From an uncultured Bacteroidales bacterium (GTDB lineage: Bacteria > Bacteroidota > Bacteroidia > Bacteroidales > Paludibacteraceae), in the NCBI GenBank assembly GCA_902799555.1, contig CADCBB010000018.1:1-35840 (forward strand): a stretch of 35,840 nucleotides of DNA, written 5' to 3'. Every line of letters begins with the position of its first letter. The first letter of the stretch is position 1. Made by a program: the position numbers and the translations under genes. Shown in pieces: positions 8,172 to 16,086 of this stretch. The notes under the pieces are model-generated. The model was given only the letters and a program-made list of their open reading frames with translations, ran no database searches and was not told where the DNA came from.

Positions 8172-10918
8172 TGTTTACTTTGTATAATATGGGCAATATA
8201 CTTGCCGGTATAACTTTCTTGGCATTGCGCGAGCTCCTCCGGCGTACCTTCGAACACGATATGCCCGCCTTCGTTTCCGCCTTCTTTACCTAAATCGATC
8301 ACATGGTCCGCCGCCAGAATAACCGCGGGGTTATGCTCGATGATAATGACCGTGTGTCCCTTGCTGATCAGCCGATTCAACGCCTTCAACAGCACGTCAA
8401 TATCCCGGTGATGCAGACCCGTGGTCGGTTCATCGAAGACGAAGATCGTCGGGTGACTCTCTTCGGACGCCAGGAAGGACGCCAACTTCACACGCTGGCT
8501 CTCACCGCCCGAAAGCGTACTGCTGCTCTGACCCAACTGCACGTAGCCGATGCCGACGTCTTGCAGCGGCTTCAACCGTTTCACGATCTTCGAGCAGGCC
8601 GGATCCTCGCTGAAGAACTCCACGGCCTGATTGACCGTCATGCACAGGATATCATAGATCGACTTGTCGCGATAACGCACATCCAGGATATCTTGCTTGA
8701 ACCGCCGTCCGTGACATTGTTCGCACTCCAGCACCAGATCCGCCATGAACTGCATCTCGATCGTGATCGTTCCTTCTCCCTGACAGGTCTCGCATCGTCC
8801 GCCCGGCGTATTAAAACTGAAATGCGCCGGCGTCAGACCTAACTGTTTGGACAACGGTTGTTCCGCGAATAACTTACGGATCTCGTCGTAGGCTTTCAAA
8901 TAGGTCACCGGGTTGCTGCGGCTCGAACGACTCAGAGGATTCTGGTCCACAAACTCAATATCCTTCATCAAATGCAGACTTCCGCTCAAGTGACCGAAAT
9001 CGCCGGTATGCTCCGCATACACACCGCCGTAATGTTTCTTCAGCGCAGGGTAGAGCACCTTGCTCACCAAACTACTCTTACCGCTGCCGCTGACGCCGGT
9101 CACTACCGTCATCGCAAAGAGCGGAAAACGCACGGTGAGGTTCTTGAGGTTATTCTCACACGCACCCTCCACGCAGATATAATTATTCCAATGCCGCCGC
9201 TGCTGAGGGATATCATACGTGAACAACTCCGTTCTCGGACGCCCCTCGTACACCACCTCGCCGCCATGCCGACCTGCCTGCGGACCTATCTCAATCACAT
9301 GGTCAGCCGCCGCAATGATATCTTCGTCATGCTCCACGACCACGATCGTGTTGCCCAAGTCACGCAACTCCTTCAGCACATAGATCAAGCGCTCTGTATC
9401 GCGCGGATGCAGCCCGATAGAGGGCTCATCCAACACATACAGCGAACCCACCAGACTGCTGCCCAGGGACTTCGCCAAATTGATGCGCTGACTCTCACCA
9501 CCGGAAAGGGTCGTGCTCTGCCGGTTCAAAGTCAGATAACTCAATCCCACATCTTTCATGAACTGCAACCGGCTGCGGATCTCCTTGAGCAAGATCTCGG
9601 CCGTCTGCTGCTCGATATCGGTCAATAGCAAGTGTTCAAACCACTCGTCCAACTCGTATATTGGCATGCTGCATAACTGCTGGATACTCTTCCCCTGAAT
9701 CAACACATAACTCGCTTCCTTGCGCAAATGCATGCCCAGACAACTCGGACAGATCGTCTTCCCCTTAAAGCGCGCCAGCATCACCTTGTACTGGATCTTA
9801 CCGTACTGCTTCTCCTCCAACTCCTTGAAGAAAGCATGCAGTCCGCGGAAGTATTCATTTCCGGTCCAGATCAACTGCTTCTGTTCCGGCGTCAAGGCAT
9901 AGAAAGGCGTGTGAATCGGGAAATCGAACTTCGCCGCATTGTAAATAAGCGGCTCTAACCATTCGCGTTGCATGGCTTCGCTCTGCCAACACGCAATCGC
10001 TTGCTCGTAGATGGACTTCGACTTATTCGGCACCACCAGATCCTCGTCGATCCCCATCACTTGGCCTACGCCCTTACATTCGGGACAGGCACCCAAGGGA
10101 TTATTGAAGTCGAACAGGTGCTCACTCGGTTCGATAAACTGTATCCCATCTGCCTCGAAGCGCTCCGAGAAAACACTCGTCTTCGGTACATTGCCTTGTT
10201 GAACCACCACCTGACATTCGCCTTGCCCCTCAAAGAACGCCGTTTGTACGCTGTCTGCAAAGCGGTTGCTGGTCGCCTGCTCATGGTCCACTACGATACG
10301 ATCGACCAACAGATAGGCCTCGTGACCTTGCGCCTTCTCCCAAGTGCTGTCATCCAGACGTACCGCATCGCCGTCAATCATCAAGCGACTGAAACCCTGA
10401 CTCATCCACAAGGCTAACTGCTCTTTCAGGGTCCTGCCTTCCGGCAAAATGATCGGACTCAGCAGGTACAGACGTGCTCCCATGGCCTGCTGCTCCATGT
10501 AACTCACCACATCGCGGATCGTGTTTTTCTTCACTTCTTTCCCGCTCACGGGCGAGTACGTTTTGCCTACGCGCGCGTACAATAACTTCAAATAGTCATA
10601 GATCTCCGTCACGGTACCTACCGTCGAACGGGGATTGCGACTCGTCACTTTCTGCTGAATGGCGACTGCCGGCGGGATACCTTCGATCTTCTCCACCTCC
10701 GGCTTTTGCATGCGACCCATGAACTGTCGCGCGTACGCGCTGAGGCTCTCTACATACCTTCGCTGCCCCTCCGCATACAAGGTGTCGAACGCCAACGAAC
10801 TCTTGCCGCTGCCGCTCACACCGGTGATTACCACCAACTTACCGCGCGGTATATCTACCGACACATGCTTCAAGTTGTGGGTCTCTGCGCCTTCAATATG
10901 TATTACTTCGTCCTGCAA
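8168..10918 (-). CDS. uvrA: Excinuclease ABC subunit A
   Basis: A 916-aa UvrA, the damage-recognition ATPase of nucleotide excision repair. It has two [10 protein letters not shown] Walker A motifs (near residues 33 and 620), two LSGGESQR signatures, and [12 protein letters not shown] and [12 protein letters not shown] Walker B regions. The glycine-rich zinc finger near residue 720 is intact ([10 protein letters not shown], then [10 protein letters not shown]). The first zinc module is only half present: [13 protein letters not shown] is kept, but the preceding CPxC half is replaced by [10 protein letters not shown]. This fits a UvrA paralogue class I associate with Bacteroidetes. The start is TTG at 10918; no ATG fits before the conserved [10 protein letters not shown]. 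It overlaps the HU-LysM gene by 16 nt and the dehydratase by ATGA. Confidence 0.93.
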   Translation of the reverse strand: MQDEVIHIEGAETHNLKHVSVDIPRGKLVVITGVSGSGKSSLAFDTLYAEGQRRYVESLSAYARQFMGRMQKPEVEKIEGIPPAVAIQQKVTSRNPRSTVGTVTEIYDYLKLLYARVGKTYSPVSGKEVKKNTIRDVVSYMEQQAMGARLYLLSPIILPEGRTLKEQLALWMSQGFSRLMIDGDAVRLDDSTWEKAQGHEAYLLVDRIVVDHEQATSNRFADSVQTAFFEGQGECQVVVQQGNVPKTSVFSERFEADGIQFIEPSEHLFDFNNPLGACPECKGVGQVMGIDEDLVVPNKSKSIYEQAIACWQSEAMQREWLEPLIYNAAKFDFPIHTPFYALTPEQKQLIWTGNEYFRGLHAFFKELEEKQYGKIQYKVMLARFKGKTICPSCLGMHLRKEASYVLIQGKSIQQLCSMPIYELDEWFEHLLLTDIEQQTAEILLKEIRSRLQFMKDVGLSYLTLNRQSTTLSGGESQRINLAKSLGSSLVGSLYVLDEPSIGLHPRDTERLIYVLKELRDLGNTIVVVEHDEDIIAAADHVIEIGPQAGRHGGEVVYEGRPRTELFTYDIPQQRRHWNNYICVEGACENNLKNLTVRFPLFAMTVVTGVSGSGKSSLVSKVLYPALKKHYGGVYAEHTGDFGHLSGSLHLMKDIEFVDQNPLSRSSRSNPVTYLKAYDEIRKLFAEQPLSKQLGLTPAHFSFNTPGGRCETCQGEGTITIEMQFMADLVLECEQCHGRRFKQDILDVRYRDKSIYDILCMTVNQAVEFFSEDPACSKIVKRLKPLQDVGIGYVQLGQSSSTLSGGESQRVKLASFLASEESHPTIFVFDEPTTGLHHRDIDVLLKALNRLISKGHTVIIIEHNPAVILAADHVIDLGKEGGNEGGHIVFEGTPEELAQCQESYTGKYIAHIIQSKQ

Positions 10919-11988
10919 GCTTCTTCTGCCTCTATCCGCAATGCCTCCAAACGCGCTTTGGTCTCTGCATTCGTGGTATCGCGCTGCTCTTTGGTCAATT
11001 TCGGCACACGAATAGGCGTACCTACCTTGATCCTACTCGGGTTCACGATCACATCTCTATTGGCGTCATACAAGTACGGCCAGTATTTCTTATCGCCGTA
11101 GTACCGCTTTGCCATCCAGGTCAATCGACTCGCCTCGTGCATCTCCTCGATCGTGATCAAGTCCGAATAAGGTTCCGGTTCTACCGCCGGTTCTTCTACC
11201 ACCGGCTCCGGTACGATCGTATCCATCACCACCGGCTCTACTACCGGTTCTTCTGACTTCTGAATACTGATTTCTGAATTCTCTTTCGGCTGTGCCAGAC
11301 TCTCCATCCAACGGGTCAACTGACTCCGCAAGAAGAAATATCCGCCGAACAGCAGTAATAACAACACCACGACACAGATCAACAGATCCCGCACAAAATG
11401 GAATTGTTTCTTCGGTTTCTCCGGCTCTTTTTTCGGCTGCGGCTCTACAACTACAGGCTCCGGTTCCGGTGTCGGTTCAACTACCGGTTCTGGCTCAGGT
11501 GTCGGTTCTGGCTCAACTACAGGCTCCGGTTCCGGTGTCGGTTCTGGCTCCACGACCGGTTCTTCGGGTTTCTCGCTCTTCGGACCTTGCCCCAGATCCG
11601 CCAACAGGCCTACGATCTCCTCGGCCTGTTCACCGAGTTTCTTGAGAGGGTCTATCTCAGTACTTTCCACTTTCGACTTTCCACTTTCGACTTTCGAATC
11701 GCCGCGTTCTACCAACTCCTTCACACCCACTTCCGGCATAAAGACGATCTTATTGTATCCCGAGATGACGATTTCTTCACCCGTCTTCACATTCACACTC
11801 TTACGCGGCGCGACGGCTTGTAACTTGAACGTACCAAACCCGTTGATCTTCACCATCTTATCGGCACGAAGACCCCGTAATAACTGACTCGTCAAGGCAT
11901 TGAGGAACACCCCGGCTGTCTTCTCATTCACGCCTGCACGCGTAGCAACTGCACGGCGCAACTCGGTCCAACTAAGTTTATCTGCCAT
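10903..11988 (-). CDS. HU domain - Pro/Glu repeats - membrane helix - LysM-like domain fusion
   Basis: A 361-aa protein of unusual design. Residues 1-90 are HU/IHF-like ([26 protein letters not shown]). Residues 91-140 are a polar linker. Residues 141-183 are tandem [10 protein letters not shown] repeats. A basic stretch ([15 protein letters not shown]) leads into one membrane helix at about 201-220. A second Pro/Glu segment covers about 246-273. The C-terminal 276-330 is LysM-like ([22 protein letters not shown], then [13 protein letters not shown]). The basic flank suggests the HU domain is cytoplasmic and the LysM-like domain periplasmic, so the protein could tie DNA to peptidoglycan; this is inference. 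It lies 5 nt after a stand-alone HU gene. Two separate word arrays encode [12 protein letters not shown] and [10 protein letters not shown]. No name is assigned. Confidence 0.85.
   Translation of the reverse strand: MADKLSWTELRRAVATRAGVNEKTAGVFLNALTSQLLRGLRADKMVKINGFGTFKLQAVAPRKSVNVKTGEEIVISGYNKIVFMPEVGVKELVERGDSKVESGKSKVESTEIDPLKKLGEQAEEIVGLLADLGQGPKSEKPEEPVVEPEPTPEPEPVVEPEPTPEPEPVVEPTPEPEPVVVEPQPKKEPEKPKKQFHFVRDLLICVVVLLLLLFGGYFFLRSQLTRWMESLAQPKENSEISIQKSEEPVVEPVVMDTIVPEPVVEEPAVEPEPYSDLITIEEMHEASRLTWMAKRYYGDKKYWPYLYDANRDVIVNPSRIKVGTPIRVPKLTKEQRDTTNAETKARLEALRIEAEEACRTK
11250..11284. repeat. 7-nt word array in the HU-LysM gene (second Pro/Glu linker)
   Basis: Words on the plus strand: CTTCTGA, CTTCTGA, ATACTGA, TTTCTGA, ATTCTCT. 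It encodes [10 protein letters not shown], just after the membrane helix. Confidence 0.7.
11435..11575 (-). repeat. Tandem coding repeat for Pro/Glu segment
   Basis: About four imperfect copies of a unit of about 36 nt encode [10 protein letters not shown]-type blocks of the HU-LysM protein. Copy number is likely to vary between strains (inference). Confidence 0.75.
11662..11696. repeat. 7-nt word array in the HU-LysM gene (after the HU domain)
   Basis: Five heptads on the plus strand, alternating ACTTTCC and ACTTTCG. It encodes [12 protein letters not shown] directly after the HU domain. Different word from the array at 11250. Confidence 0.78.
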
Positions 11989-11993
11989 ACTTC

Positions 11994-12272
11994 TTACGCG
12001 TTTTTAAGTTCTTCTTTCATGGCATTCACAGGACGGAAAACCAACTGCTGCTTACTCGGAATCGTACTCCGTTCACCCGTTCGAGGGTGCACGATTGTAC
12101 GGGCCGCGCGCTCTTTGATCTCAAAAGCACCCAAACCTTGCCACTGAATGACCTTACCCGCCATCAGATTTTCCCGCATCACAGCGTTCGTCGTCGCTAA
12201 TAACTGCTCCGTGTCTTTCTTACTCAGACCCGCTGCCTGAGCGATCATGCCAATAAATTCCTTGGTTAACAT
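11994..12272 (-). CDS. HU/IHF family DNA-binding protein
   Basis: A 92-aa protein of normal HU length. It has the N-terminal helix pair ([20 protein letters not shown]), the [15 protein letters not shown] strand motif, and the DNA-binding arm [18 protein letters not shown]. It ends [13 protein letters not shown]. It bends and compacts DNA as a dimer in the cytoplasm. Its start overlaps the rimO stop by 7 nt and its stop is 5 nt before the HU-LysM fusion, so the two HU-type chains are made together and could form mixed dimers (inference). Compared with canonical HU it has an acidic/neutral C-terminus and the divergent arm typical of Bacteroidetes paralogues. Confidence 0.92.
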   Translation of the reverse strand: MLTKEFIGMIAQAAGLSKKDTEQLLATTNAVMRENLMAGKVIQWQGLGAFEIKERAARTIVHPRTGERSTIPSKQQLVFRPVNAMKEELKNA

Positions 12273-13579
12273 ATATCTCCGTATAAATCAAATTCTTCTG
12301 CTTTCGTAATCTTCACATCATAAAAATTACCAATGACCAATGACAAATGACCAATGTTCTCAACGAGAACCTCGCAATCCACCTCCGGACTGTCGTACTG
12401 CGTCCGGCCGATCCAATAATCGCCTTCCTGTCGGTCGATGATCACGCGTTGAATAGTACCCACTTTCTCTGCCATCAACTCAGCGCTGATCGCCTGCTGG
12501 ATATCCATCAACTGTTCTACCCGCCGATCCTTCACCTCCTGCGGAATCGTATCCTCGTAATGTTTGTAAGCGTACGTGCCTTCTTCGTTCGAGTACGCGA
12601 AACAACCCATCCGCTCAAACCGCATCGCCTTCACCCATGCCTTCAATTCCTCAAAATCTTCTTCGGTCTCACCCGGATGGCCCACTAACAAGGTCGTTCG
12701 GATACAAATACCTGGCACGCGTTCCCGTATCTTTTGAATCAACGCGTCCTGTTCGGCACGCGTGATATGACGCCGCATCAAACCCAACATATGGTCCGTG
12801 CAATGTTGGAGCGCGATATCGAGGTACTTGCACACGTTCTGATGCTTCGCCATCACATCCAGCAACTCCTCCGGAAAATCCGTCGGATACGCATAGTGCA
12901 ACCGGATCCATTCCATTCCCTCTATCTGCGCCATCTCATCCACCAACTCCGGTAACAAGTGCCGTTTCTCCAAATCGAGTCCGTAACTACTGAGGTCCTG
13001 CGCAATGACATTCAACTCCTTCACACCTTGCCCTACTAACCATCTCACTTCCGCCAAGATCTCCTCCTTCGGCCGACTCGTATGCCGTCCCGTGATGAGC
13101 GGAATCGCACAGTACGAACACATCCGGTTACATCCCTCGCTGATCTTCAAATACGCATAATGGGATGGGGTAGTGAGATGTCGCTCATAATTCCGAGTAT
13201 TCTGATTAATCGGAGTATTCTGATTTTTCAAGCCGTCTACCATGTTCTCAAAATCGAATTTCCCGTAGTATTCATCCACCTCCGGCAGTTCTGCCTCCAA
13301 TTCTGCCCGATATCGCTCACTCAAGCACCCCATGACGATCAACTTCCGCAACTTCCCTGCCTTCTTCCGCTCGGCCATCTGCAGAATCATGTTGATGCTC
13401 TCTTCCTTTGCGTCGCCGATAAATCCGCAGGTATTGATCACGCACACTTCGCCTTTCGGCTCTTTCGGGTCATGCACACATCGCCATCCTGCCGCCTCCA
13501 ACTGCCGCATAACCCGCTCTGCGTCCACCAAGTTCTTCGAACATCCCAACGTTATAAAATCAACTACGCCTTTTTGCAC
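12266..13579 (-). CDS. rimO: Ribosomal protein S12 methylthiotransferase
   Basis: A radical-SAM methylthiotransferase that modifies an Asp of ribosomal protein S12. The N-terminal UPF0004 domain has TLGCSKNLVDAE, INTCGFIGDAKEESIN and VMGCLSERY, whose cysteines bind the second iron-sulfur cluster. The radical SAM motif is CNRMCSYCAIP. A TRAM domain follows at the C-terminus (VGTIQRVIIDRQEGDYWIGRTQYDSPEVDCEVLV). No ATG is available: an in-frame TAA sits just before TTG at 13588. GTG at 13579 gives MQKGVVDFITLGCSKN, which fits the family best and is chosen; TTG at 13588 would add three residues. Both candidate starts lie at the edge of a word array. Two further arrays fall inside the gene (QNTPINQNTR between the first two domains and NIGHLSLVIGNF in the TRAM end). 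Confidence 0.94.
   Translation of the reverse strand: MQKGVVDFITLGCSKNLVDAERVMRQLEAAGWRCVHDPKEPKGEVCVINTCGFIGDAKEESINMILQMAERKKAGKLRKLIVMGCLSERYRAELEAELPEVDEYYGKFDFENMVDGLKNQNTPINQNTRNYERHLTTPSHYAYLKISEGCNRMCSYCAIPLITGRHTSRPKEEILAEVRWLVGQGVKELNVIAQDLSSYGLDLEKRHLLPELVDEMAQIEGMEWIRLHYAYPTDFPEELLDVMAKHQNVCKYLDIALQHCTDHMLGLMRRHITRAEQDALIQKIRERVPGICIRTTLLVGHPGETEEDFEELKAWVKAMRFERMGCFAYSNEEGTYAYKHYEDTIPQEVKDRRVEQLMDIQQAISAELMAEKVGTIQRVIIDRQEGDYWIGRTQYDSPEVDCEVLVENIGHLSLVIGNFYDVKITKAEEFDLYGDIC
12326..12360. repeat. 7-nt word array in the rimO 3' part
   Basis: Words on the plus strand: ATTACCA, ATGACCA, ATGACAA, ATGACCA, ATGTTCT. It encodes NIGHLSLVIGNF in the TRAM domain end. Confidence 0.72.
13193..13228. 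repeat. 18-nt direct repeat (two 9-nt words) inside rimO
   Basis: CGAGTATTC and TGATTAATC alternate with GGAGTATTC and TGATTTTTC. It encodes QNTPINQNTR in the loop between the first and second RimO domains. Confidence 0.7.
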
Positions 13580-13641
13580 AATCGTCAATTATTATCAATC
13601 GTCAATAAATCGTACCTCGTCAATCGTCAAATCGTCAATTC
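13580..13641. repeat. ATCGTCA word array filling the recQ-rimO gap
   Basis: ATCGTCA-like heptads run through the whole gap, start at the recQ stop (13635-13637) and reach the rimO start codon, which they partly supply. Confidence 0.75.
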
Positions 13642-15818
13642 CCAAGGTCACAATGGAACTTCAACCGCACTAACCTTACGTGCATCTCATCGTAATAATC
13701 CTCGCCGAGTTCCTCCATCGCGGTCTTGATATTATCGTTATCGGCGTTCTTGAAATAATCGTAAATCTCTTCCTCTTCATCGGGATCGACCACCTCTTTG
13801 ATGAAGTAATTGATATTGATCTTCGTGCCGCTGAAAACGATCGCCTCCAGCTCGTCCATCATCTCCTCCATACTCATACCGCAACTCTCTGCCAGATCGT
13901 CCAGATCCACACGCCGGTCGATCGCCTGAATGATCTGTTTCTTGCGCGTACTCTTCTTGGCAACCGTACGAATCCGCAGATCCTCAGGACGAATGATCTC
14001 GTTCTCGTCCACATACTCCTTGATCACACGCAAGAACTCATCGCCATACCGTTTGGCCTTCGCTACACCTACGCCCGGGATGGTCAACAACTCATCCATC
14101 GTGATCGGATACGTCGTAGCCATCGCTTCCAGGCTCGGGTCTTGGAAGATCACAAACGGCGGCACATCGTTCTTCTTCGCTACCTTACGGCGGATATCCT
14201 TCAGGATGGAGAACAGCACCTCATCGGCAGCGGCACAGGTCGCACCCGCACCTTCCATATCCATCTCGTCTTCGTCATGCACCTCAATCGGCACCTCGAA
14301 CTTACCCGGCTTGCGGATGAACTTCAAACCGTCTTTCTGCAACTTCAGATCGCCGTACGTATCCACATCTTTCTTGATCATACCGACCAACAAAGCCTGT
14401 CTCAGAATGGCATGTAACGTACTCTCCTCCACATCGCTCGCGGCACCGAAGTTATCCAACTCGTCGTGGTGATAACTCATCACTTCGGCTGTCTGGTTGC
14501 CGTGCAGGATATCTACGATATGCTCTGCCTTATGGTGTTCGTTCACCTGCTGAATCGTCTCCAACGCCAACTGCAGCAACTCGCTCGCATCGATCTGCTT
14601 GTAGGTCTTCCGGCAGTTGTCGCAGTTGCCGCACTTGTCCTCCGTGTACTCCTCGCCGAAATAGTGGAGCAGCAACTTACGCCTACAGATCGTACTCTCC
14701 GCATAACTCTGCGTCTCGAAAAGCAGCTGATTACCGATGCCGATCTCTTTCGGCGTCTTGTCTTTTTGGAAACGTCTCAACCGCTCGATATCGTCCGGAC
14801 TGTAGAAACAGATACACTGTCCCTCGCCGCCGTCACGACCCGCACGACCTGTCTCCTGATAGTATCCTTCCAGACTCTTCGGGATGTCATAGTGGATCAC
14901 AAAACGAACGTCCGGCTTGTCGATACCCATACCGAATGCGATCGTCGCTACAATCACCTGACACTCTTCCATCAGGAATGCGTCTTGGTTCGCACTACGC
15001 GTAGCCGCATCCATACCGGCGTGATAAGGACGCGCCGAGATACCGTTCACTTTGAGCACCTCTGCCAGGTCTTCCACCTCCTTGCGCGCCAGGCAATAAA
15101 CGATACCGCTCTTACCTTCCATCCCGCGGATATAGCGCACAAGGTCTTTATCTACCTCTTCCGTCTTCGGACGTACTTCGTAATACAGGTTCGGACGGTT
15201 AAAACTGCTCTTGAAAACGGTTGCATCTGGCATACCGAGGTTCTTCTGAATATCTTTCTGCACTTTCGGCGTAGCCGTAGCCGTCAACGCTATAATCGGC
15301 GCCTTACCGATACGCTGAACCATACTGCGGATCTGACTGTACTCAGGACGGAAATCATGACCCCATTCCGAGATACAATGCGCCTCATCTACGGCATAAA
15401 ACGAGATCTTCACACCGCGCAAAAAGTCCACGTTCTCCGCTTTCTGCAAACTCTCCGGCGCCAGGTACAAGAGCTTCGTCTTACCCGCCAGCACATCTTC
15501 CTTCACCGCATTGATCTCTCCGCGCGTCAGACTCGAGTTGATGAAATGCGCCACACCTTCCTCTTCCGAGTAGTTACTCATCGCATCCACCTGGTTCTTC
15601 ATCAACGCGATCAACGGAGAGATAACAATCGCCACACCCTCCATGATCAACGACGGCAACTGGAAACAGAGACTCTTTCCGCCTCCGGTCGGCATCAGCA
15701 CAAACGTGTCCTTGCCCTCCATCACATTGCGAATGATCGCCTCTTGATTTCCCTTGAACGTGTCAAACCCGAAATAGGTCTGCAACGCCTTCACTAATTC
15801 CTCATGTGTTACATTCAT
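13635..15818 (-). CDS. recQ: ATP-dependent DNA helicase RecQ
   Basis: A 727-aa superfamily 2 helicase with 3'-5' unwinding activity in recombination and repair. Motifs include MPTGGGKSLCFQLP (Walker A, residues about 42-55), VDEAHCISEWGHDFRPEY (DEAH near 144), TATATPKVQ, GRAGRDGGEGQC (motif VI), and the zinc-binding set CRRKLLLHYF..CGNCDNC. An RQC winged helix and an HRDC domain (TIPGVGVAKAKRYGDEFL) follow, then a further C-terminal helical region (SCGMSMEEMMDELEAIVFSG) seen in Bacteroidetes RecQs. ATG at 15818 is chosen because the TATCTTTG promoter lies just upstream; a longer reading frame starts inside the promoter. It is the first gene of the minus-strand unit. The stop codon merges with a word array. 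Confidence 0.95.
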   Translation of the reverse strand: MNVTHEELVKALQTYFGFDTFKGNQEAIIRNVMEGKDTFVLMPTGGGKSLCFQLPSLIMEGVAIVISPLIALMKNQVDAMSNYSEEEGVAHFINSSLTRGEINAVKEDVLAGKTKLLYLAPESLQKAENVDFLRGVKISFYAVDEAHCISEWGHDFRPEYSQIRSMVQRIGKAPIIALTATATPKVQKDIQKNLGMPDATVFKSSFNRPNLYYEVRPKTEEVDKDLVRYIRGMEGKSGIVYCLARKEVEDLAEVLKVNGISARPYHAGMDAATRSANQDAFLMEECQVIVATIAFGMGIDKPDVRFVIHYDIPKSLEGYYQETGRAGRDGGEGQCICFYSPDDIERLRRFQKDKTPKEIGIGNQLLFETQSYAESTICRRKLLLHYFGEEYTEDKCGNCDNCRKTYKQIDASELLQLALETIQQVNEHHKAEHIVDILHGNQTAEVMSYHHDELDNFGAASDVEESTLHAILRQALLVGMIKKDVDTYGDLKLQKDGLKFIRKPGKFEVPIEVHDEDEMDMEGAGATCAAADEVLFSILKDIRRKVAKKNDVPPFVIFQDPSLEAMATTYPITMDELLTIPGVGVAKAKRYGDEFLRVIKEYVDENEIIRPEDLRIRTVAKKSTRKKQIIQAIDRRVDLDDLAESCGMSMEEMMDELEAIVFSGTKININYFIKEVVDPDEEEEIYDYFKNADNDNIKTAMEELGEDYYDEMHVRLVRLKFHCDLGN

Positions 15819-15842
15819 ATATGTAAAAATCCAATTTGGCTG

Positions 15843-15874
15843 CAAAGATACGAATAATTTTTTATATATGCAAG
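15843..15874 (-). promoter_or_regulatory. Bacteroidetes promoter for recQ and the minus-strand unit
   Basis: On the minus strand, TTG at 15873-15871, exactly 20 nt, then TATCTTTG at 15850-15843. It lies 25 nt before the recQ ATG and is the only promoter of this kind found for genes 1-15818. Confidence 0.8.
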
Positions 15875-15970
15875 GCTCTATGATTTTTTTTGAAAAAAAA
15901 CTATATTTCGTCCCCTGATTTTTTTCCGGCTAAATACACAACTTTTTGAAAGGTTTCGGTACGTTTCGAA

Positions 15971-16007
15971 GAAAAAATGCACAAAAATGACGAAAAAATG
16001 CACAAAA
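15971..16007 (+). promoter_or_regulatory. Two direct repeats spaced 21 bp next to the SusCD-operon promoter
   Basis: GAAAAAATGCACAAAA occurs at 15971-15986 and again at 15992-16007, exactly two helical turns apart and ending 3 bp before the TTG element. This geometry suits an activator dimer. It is a candidate operator; the regulator is not in the window. Confidence 0.5.
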
Positions 16008-16010
16008 CTC

Positions 16011-16041
16011 TTGCATATGTCATAAAAAAGCAGTAATTTTG
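16011..16041 (+). promoter_or_regulatory. Bacteroidetes promoter for the SusCD operon
   Basis: TTGCATATGTC at 16011 with exactly 20 nt between TTG and TAATTTTG (16034-16041). The leader to the permease ATG is about 40 nt. Divergent from the recQ promoter about 140 bp away. Confidence 0.8.
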
Positions 16042-16086
16042 TGGCCGATTTATAAAATCGCAACTTAAGTTTAATAGGAAAATACT

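Noticed and set aside
13580-13641. CRISPR-like array
   Set aside because: Units are only 7 nt without spacers; none of the word arrays has the repeat-spacer form and no cas gene is present.
14466-15797. Open frame of 443 codons antisense to recQ
   Set aside because: Low-complexity His/Arg/Leu-rich translation with no domain; the minus-strand frame is an intact RecQ.
15878-16063. Small frame between recQ and the permease gene
   Set aside because: It is Phe/Lys-rich and overlaps the divergent promoters and the 21-bp direct repeats.
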